The notes under the pieces are model-generated. The model was not told where the DNA came from. It made no database searches and saw nothing but the letters and a program-made list of their open reading frames with translations. Below, piece after piece: positions 39,704 through 43,828 of a DNA stretch of 43,828 bases. The position numbers were made by a program, and so were the translations under genes. How positions within the stretch are numbered: the first letter of the stretch is position 1; the number at the start of each line of letters is the position of its first letter. Source of the DNA: DASUGM01 sp036274055 (GTDB lineage: Bacteria; Acidobacteriota; Vicinamibacteria; Vicinamibacterales; SCN-69-37); NCBI GenBank assembly GCA_036274055.1, contig DASUGM010000343.1:1-43828 (forward strand), given 5' to 3'.

Positions 39704-40753
39704 ATGACGAGACGCGAGTTGCTGGGAGCCGCGGCCCTGATCGGCGCCGCCGGAGTCGAACGATCGTTCGCGCGCGGCCACGCCGTCGCTTCGGCGCAAT
39801 CGCTGGTGAAGCCGCGCCGGCTGCGGCCCGGCGACACCGTCGGCGTCGTCACGCCCGCGACGGCGACGTTCCAGCAAGCCGAGCTCGACATCGTCACTGA
39901 ATCGCTGACTGCGCTCGGGCTCAAGGTGAAGATCGGCGAACACGTTCGCGACCGTCACGGGTCGCTTGGCGGCGCCGACAAGGATCGCGCCGCGGACATC
40001 AACAGGTTCTTCGCCGACGACAGCGTGCGCGCGATATTTCCGACTCGCGGCGGCTGGGGCAGCAGCCGCCTGCTGCCGTTGATCGACTACGACGCGATTC
40101 GCCGTAATCCGAAGATCATCCTCGGCTACAGCGACATCACCGCGCTCTTGAACGGCATTCACGCCCGGACCGGGCTGATCACGTTTCATGGTCCCAACGG
40201 CGGCGGCCGCTGGGATCAGCCGTCGCTGGACTGGATGAAGCAGGTGTTGTTCGAGGGGCAGGCGGCGACCTTCGCGAACCCGAAGACCACGAACGATCGC
40301 AACGTGCTCACCCAAATCGACAACCGCACTCAGAAGATCCGCGGCGGTAAGGCCAGGGGCAAGCTGCTCGGCGGCAATTTGACGGTGTTCACCGCGATCA
40401 TGGGCTCACCGTACGTCCCGAACACCGACGGCGCCATCTTCTTCACCGAGGACGTCGACGAAGCGTACTACCGCATCGATCGGATGATGACGCAGCTGGC
40501 GATTGGCGGCGTGCTCGGCAAGATCCGCGGTTTCATCTTCGGTACCTGCAGCGAATGCAAGACCGGCGATGGCTACGCCTCGTTCACCCTCGAAGAGATC
40601 TTCGCGGATCACATCGCGCCGCTGAACATTCCTTCCTGGTCGGGCGCGATGATCGGCCACTCGATGACGCAGTGGACGCTCCCGGTCGGGCTGGAGGTCG
40701 AAATCGACGCGGACGCGGCCACGTTGACGATGACGGAGCCGGCGGTCAGCTGA
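39704..40753 (+). CDS. LD-carboxypeptidase (peptidase S66), Tat-like signal
   Basis: A 349-aa serine carboxypeptidase that in its family removes the terminal D-Ala from murein tetrapeptides. Nucleophile S143 in GYSDITALL, E249 in FFTEDVDEAYYRIDRMM, and H319 in MIGHSMTQWTLPVG give the full S66 triad; RGGWGSSRLLPLIDY is a further signature. The N-terminus TRRELLGAAALIGAAG looks like a Tat signal, implying an extracytoplasmic location, unlike cytosolic LdcA. TATTCT lies 9 nt before the ATG. Its TGA stop is the first three bases of element F. Confidence 0.9.
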   Translation: MTRRELLGAAALIGAAGVERSFARGHAVASAQSLVKPRRLRPGDTVGVVTPATATFQQAELDIVTESLTALGLKVKIGEHVRDRHGSLGGADKDRAADINRFFADDSVRAIFPTRGGWGSSRLLPLIDYDAIRRNPKIILGYSDITALLNGIHARTGLITFHGPNGGGRWDQPSLDWMKQVLFEGQAATFANPKTTNDRNVLTQIDNRTQKIRGGKARGKLLGGNLTVFTAIMGSPYVPNTDGAIFFTEDVDEAYYRIDRMMTQLAIGGVLGKIRGFIFGTCSECKTGDGYASFTLEEIFADHIAPLNIPSWSGAMIGHSMTQWTLPVGLEVEIDADAATLTMTEPAVS

Positions 40754-40895
40754 GGGAGAGCGACAGCACCGTGAAGGATCTCTTGAGGAGTATGTAGGAG
40801 GTGCAGGACCTCTGGGTTTTCAAAACCAGACGATCTCCTCCACGCTCCTACAGAGTCCTACAAAGATCCTTCACGGTGCTGTCGATCCTGGCTCA
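40751..40895. repeat. Long palindromic element F (subfamily 2)
   Basis: Spans exactly from the stop codon of the LD-carboxypeptidase to the stop codon of the convergent DCC gene: both arms, read inward, begin with those TGA codons. CGACAGCACCGTGAAGGATC is perfectly repeated in inverse on the other arm. The tip GGTTTTCAAAACC is the same as in element C. Arms are about 65 nt. Confidence 0.92.
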
Positions 40896-41288
40896 GATCA
40901 TTCGTTGGCGTATTTCAGGCGGCGGAATTTCGCACGCGTTCGACTTTCCCGCGATCCGGTGCCGGATCGCCGCGACAACCCGGTAGACGGCATCGCGAAT
41001 CGGACGCGGCACGTAGAGAAACGCCGCCGCCATCGACCACGGCCAGCTGAGCTTGCGGGCGATGCGGAGAGTCGCGGTCGATCGCAGATAGATTTCGCCG
41101 TCGTCGATCAGAATGATGCTGCGCGCGCTCTCACGCGAGATCTGGTGCCGCGCCAGCAGCTTCTCCGCTTCCGGCGTCTGCGACGCGCCGAACTTGAAGT
41201 AGCCCTGCGGATCGCGCGCGGCAATGAATTTCACTGCGCCTTCGCAGAACGCACAGGTGCCGTCGAAGAGGACGATGCCGTGGGGCAC
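40893..41288 (-). CDS. DCC-family thiol-disulphide oxidoreductase-like protein
   Basis: A 131-aa protein of the DCC family, named for D9-x2-C12-x2-C15 (FDGTCAFC). A thioredoxin-like fold is expected, with FGASQTPEAEKLL and SIILIDDGEIYLRSTATLRI as later family segments and a hydrophobic C-terminal helix (WSMAAAFLYVPRPIRDAVYRVV). The start is GTG (41288), with TAAGAT just 6 nt upstream and no Shine-Dalgarno. Its physiological substrate is unknown. Its stop codon lies in element F. Confidence 0.87.
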   Translation of the reverse strand: MPHGIVLFDGTCAFCEGAVKFIAARDPQGYFKFGASQTPEAEKLLARHQISRESARSIILIDDGEIYLRSTATLRIARKLSWPWSMAAAFLYVPRPIRDAVYRVVAAIRHRIAGKSNACEIPPPEIRQRMI

Positions 41289-41294
41289 GGATCG

Positions 41295-41300
41295 ATCTTA
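41295..41300 (-). promoter_or_regulatory. -10 box TAAGAT of the DCC gene, probable leaderless start
   Basis: The same hexamer as the blaI -10 box, 6 nt before the GTG start codon. The region upstream is taken up by the heptamer repeat, and no -35 hexamer is evident. Confidence 0.5.
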
Positions 41301-41305
41301 GTCCG

Positions 41306-41360
41306 TCTTGGGTCTTGGGTCTTGGGTCTTGGGCGTTGGGCGTTGGGCGTTGGGCGTGGG
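41306..41360. repeat. Heptamer tandem repeat, four TCTTGGG then CGTTGGG units
   Basis: Four exact TCTTGGG units (41306-41333), three CGTTGGG (41334-41354) and a shortened CGTGGG (41355-41360). It lies between the ADOP (4) stop and the DCC promoter. The switch of unit type within the array is sharp. It resembles in kind the heptanucleotide STRR arrays known from cyanobacteria. Confidence 0.92.
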
Positions 41361-41367
41361 CCTGAAG

Positions 41368-43803
41368 CTACGTCCTGAGCGCAATGAGCGGATTCACCCG
41401 TGACGCGCGCAGCGCGGGAATGAGCGCCGCGACCAGGGCAATCGTCAGAAGCAAGGCGCCCACCGCGACGTACACGATCGGATCCCGGGCCGTGACCTGA
41501 AAAAGAAATGACGTCACGAATCGCGACAACGCCAGCGCGCCGCCGAGGCCCAGCGCGAGTCCGGCCAGCGTGAACACCGCGGCGCGGCCGAGCACCATCC
41601 GAAGAATCCCGCCAGGCACCGCGCCGAGCGCCATCCGCACGCCGATTTCCTGGGTGCGCTGCTCGACGATGTAGGCCATGACGCCGTAAATGCCGACGCC
41701 GGAGATCATGATCCCGAGCACACCGAACAGGCTGAGCAGCAGCATATTGAAGCGGCGCTGCTCGATCAGGCGGCGGAAAATCGATTCGAGCGTCTGCGGC
41801 TGCGCGATCGACTGCGCCGGCAGCGCCGCCTGGACGATCGCGCGCAGCGCCGGACCGACCGCCTCGGGATCGCCCGTCGTACGGACGACGAGATCGCCGC
41901 CGGTGACGAGGTCCTGCGCGATCGCGACGTAGGCCTCCGGCCGCACCTGCGTCTCCGGTCCGCCAAGCCGGACGCCGCGGACGACGCCGACGACCAGCCG
42001 CTGACCGTTGATCCCGACCGTCGTCCCGACCGGATCGCGATCGCCGAAGTAACGCCTGGCCGCTTCGTCGTTGAGCACGACGACGGTCTGCGCGCCCTTG
42101 GTATCGGTCGGCGCGATCCAGCGGCCGCGGATCAGCTGCATGCCAAGAACGTCGGCGTACGCCGCGGTGACTTGCCGGATGTCCACCGAGTCGTCGTCGT
42201 CGAACTCCTTTTCCGTGCCCGGCACTTTGACGGTGGTCCGGCTCCAGTTGCCCGACAGCGGCAGGCCGCCGGAGATCGCCGATGCGCTGGTGACGCCCGG
42301 CAGTGCCTGGGCCTGCTCGATGACCTGCGCGACGACGTTGGCGGCGACGGCCATGTCGCGCTCGCGATTCTCCTTCGAGGCGAAGTCGACGCGCGGATAC
42401 ACCGGCAGCGTCAGCACTTTGTCGTAGTTGATGCCGACGTCGATGCGCATCAGGCGCACGAAACTGGAGACGAACAGGCCGGCGCCGACCAGCAGGACGA
42501 CCGCCAGCGCGACCTCGGAGACGATCAGCGCGTTACGCAAGCGCTGTTTGCGGCCGCCCGCGGTGTTGGCGCGTCCGTCGCGCAGCGCGGCGCCGACGTT
42601 CGGCCGTGAGAACTGCAACGCCGGCGCGAGACCGAAAGCGACACCGGTCAGGATCGCGACCGACGCGGCAGCCGCGAGGACGCGGAGATCGACGCCGACG
42701 TCGGCGATGCGCGGGATGTAGCCGGGCATCGAGGCGCGCAGCACATCGACGCCGAAATAGGCGAGCCCGAGCCCGCACAGCGTCCCCGCGACTGACAACA
42801 CCACGCTCTCGACCAGCAGCGCGCGGGCCAGCTGCCACCGGGTCGCGCCGAGCGCGCCGCGGATGCCGAGTTCGCGGCTGCGCGCGGTCGCGCGCGCGAG
42901 CATGAGGTTGGCGACGTTGACGCAGGCGATCAGCAGCACGAAGGCGACCGCGCCGAGCAGGGTCAGCATCCACTTGCGCAGGTCGGTGTTGACGATCGCG
43001 TCCCGCCACAGCCGCACCTTCACGCCGCGATCGCGAAACCAGCTCGGAAACGCTGCCGCCAGGCCGGCGGTGATCTGGTCCATCCTGGCCTGCGCCTGAT
43101 CGACGGTGACGCCCGGCTTGAGCCGGCCGAGCACGGACAGGTGGTAGCTGCGCGAGTTGCCGCGCGTCTTGTCGCGCTCGGCGACGACGTACGGCACCCA
43201 CATGTCGACGGTCGCCCCGCGCGACGTGATCGGATAGGTGAAATCCGGCGGCATCACCCCGACGATCTGATACACGCCGCTCTCGAACGTCATCGTCCGG
43301 CCGACCACGTTCGGATCGGCGGCAAAGCGGCTGCGCCACAGGCCGTCGCTGATGATCGCGAGACGGTGATTGCCGTCGATCTCGTCGGCCGGCGAAAACG
43401 CCCGGCCGATTCGCGGCCCGACCCGCAGCACGTTGAACAGCCCGGCGGTGATCCGAATCGTCGACAGCTGCTTCGGCTCGCCACCCTCGCGCAGCACGAA
43501 TCCGCCCGCGCCGGAGGACGCGCCAATCGCCTCGAACACGTCCTGCTGCGCCTTCCAGTCGGCGAAGTTCTGCGCCGTCGTCACCGAGTAGCGGCTGTTC
43601 TGGGGCGACTTGAAGTTGTCCTCCTGCACCGCGACGATCCGATCGGCCTGGTCGAACGGCAGGCCGCGCAGGATTACGGCGTCGACGACGGAGAAGATCG
43701 CGGTCGTCGCGCCGGTGCCGAGCGCGAGCACGGCCAGGGCTACGAACGTGAAGCCCGGCGCGGCGCGCAGGGCGCGGATGGCGTTGCGAAGGTCGGTAAA
43801 CAT
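41368..43803 (-). CDS. ADOP/MacB-type duplicated permease (4), short form
   Basis: An 811-aa permease with two FtsX units but without the cytosolic N-extension of the other three. It begins directly with MFTDLRNAIRALRAAPGFTF, and the first helix is at about 17-40. Family phrases: LLIACVNVANLMLARATARSRELGIRGALGATR near 300, and IVEQRTQEIGVRMALGAVPGG near 720. It ends ASRVNPLIALRT. GGAG 6 nt before the ATG supports the start. No PadR gene is adjacent within the window, but the region upstream is cut at 43828. No ATPase partner is visible. Confidence 0.89.
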   Translation of the reverse strand: MFTDLRNAIRALRAAPGFTFVALAVLALGTGATTAIFSVVDAVILRGLPFDQADRIVAVQEDNFKSPQNSRYSVTTAQNFADWKAQQDVFEAIGASSGAGGFVLREGGEPKQLSTIRITAGLFNVLRVGPRIGRAFSPADEIDGNHRLAIISDGLWRSRFAADPNVVGRTMTFESGVYQIVGVMPPDFTYPITSRGATVDMWVPYVVAERDKTRGNSRSYHLSVLGRLKPGVTVDQAQARMDQITAGLAAAFPSWFRDRGVKVRLWRDAIVNTDLRKWMLTLLGAVAFVLLIACVNVANLMLARATARSRELGIRGALGATRWQLARALLVESVVLSVAGTLCGLGLAYFGVDVLRASMPGYIPRIADVGVDLRVLAAAASVAILTGVAFGLAPALQFSRPNVGAALRDGRANTAGGRKQRLRNALIVSEVALAVVLLVGAGLFVSSFVRLMRIDVGINYDKVLTLPVYPRVDFASKENRERDMAVAANVVAQVIEQAQALPGVTSASAISGGLPLSGNWSRTTVKVPGTEKEFDDDDSVDIRQVTAAYADVLGMQLIRGRWIAPTDTKGAQTVVVLNDEAARRYFGDRDPVGTTVGINGQRLVVGVVRGVRLGGPETQVRPEAYVAIAQDLVTGGDLVVRTTGDPEAVGPALRAIVQAALPAQSIAQPQTLESIFRRLIEQRRFNMLLLSLFGVLGIMISGVGIYGVMAYIVEQRTQEIGVRMALGAVPGGILRMVLGRAAVFTLAGLALGLGGALALSRFVTSFLFQVTARDPIVYVAVGALLLTIALVAALIPALRASRVNPLIALRT

Positions 43804-43828
43804 GAGGCGCTCCGAGGGTATAGACGAC

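Noticed and set aside
8355..40895. Palindromes A-F as ordinary intrinsic terminators
   Set aside because: Arms of 45-90 nt are far longer than terminator stems, no T-tract follows either arm, and the end motif is shared between unrelated genes. A termination effect is still possible, but it does not explain the structure.

Overview
The window looks like chromosomal DNA from a soil acidobacterium, probably of the Vicinamibacteria type. This is inferred from gene content, since no rRNA is present. The markers are a VWFA-related acidobacterial protein, two TIGR03435-type domains, four ADOP-type duplicated permeases with two PadR regulators, large TonB-dependent-receptor-like proteins with a carboxypeptidase-regulatory N-domain, and high GC content throughout. 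No rRNA, tRNA, phage, IS transposase or CRISPR array was recognised.

Layout. 65-8328: a tightly coupled five-gene minus-strand operon (blaI repressor, M56 protease fused to a TIGR03435 domain, second TIGR03435 protein, TonB-type outer-membrane protein, VWFA-like secreted protein). It is driven by one promoter carrying two palindromic operators. 8355-12663: small single genes (methyltransferase, small membrane protein, GNAT, VOC protein, cupin, AraC regulator) separated by long palindromes. 12795-16004: a second TonB-type receptor. 16258-20417: an operon of serine hydrolase, PadR and ADOP permease. 20626-22018: an operon of membrane protein, ECF sigma factor and zinc-finger anti-sigma. 22262-24873: two amidohydrolases in one operon. 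25269-29079: MFS transporter, two uncharacterised genes, a 476-bp octamer-built palindrome and a 2Fe-2S protein. 29243-34971: an operon of PadR and two ADOP permeases. 35107-36550: two exported proteins. 36622-38133: a class D-type sortase and its probable LPKTA-tailed substrate. 38514-40753: divergent phosphodiester glycosidase and LD-carboxypeptidase. 40893-43803: a DCC protein and a fourth ADOP permease.

The most unusual feature is in the gaps. Eight intergenic palindromes (A-H, about 120-360 bp, arms of roughly 40-90 nt) sit at gene 3' ends. Six of them (A-F) share the terminal motif TGAGTGAAAAGCGCTTGTC or a variant, although their stems fall into different sequence subfamilies; several supply the stop codon of the neighbouring gene. 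A ninth palindrome (27656-28131) is built from ATTGCCGN octamers. Most other transcription-unit ends carry other repeats: heptamers, 16-mers, CAAT-type runs, or two REP-like mini-hairpins.

A second pattern concerns starts. Many first genes of transcription units have a TAnnnT -10-like box only 5-11 nt before the start codon and no Shine-Dalgarno, which suggests leaderless transcripts. Other starts, including several first genes, have clear Shine-Dalgarno sites. Start codons below were re-chosen on these grounds where the longest open frame was implausible.
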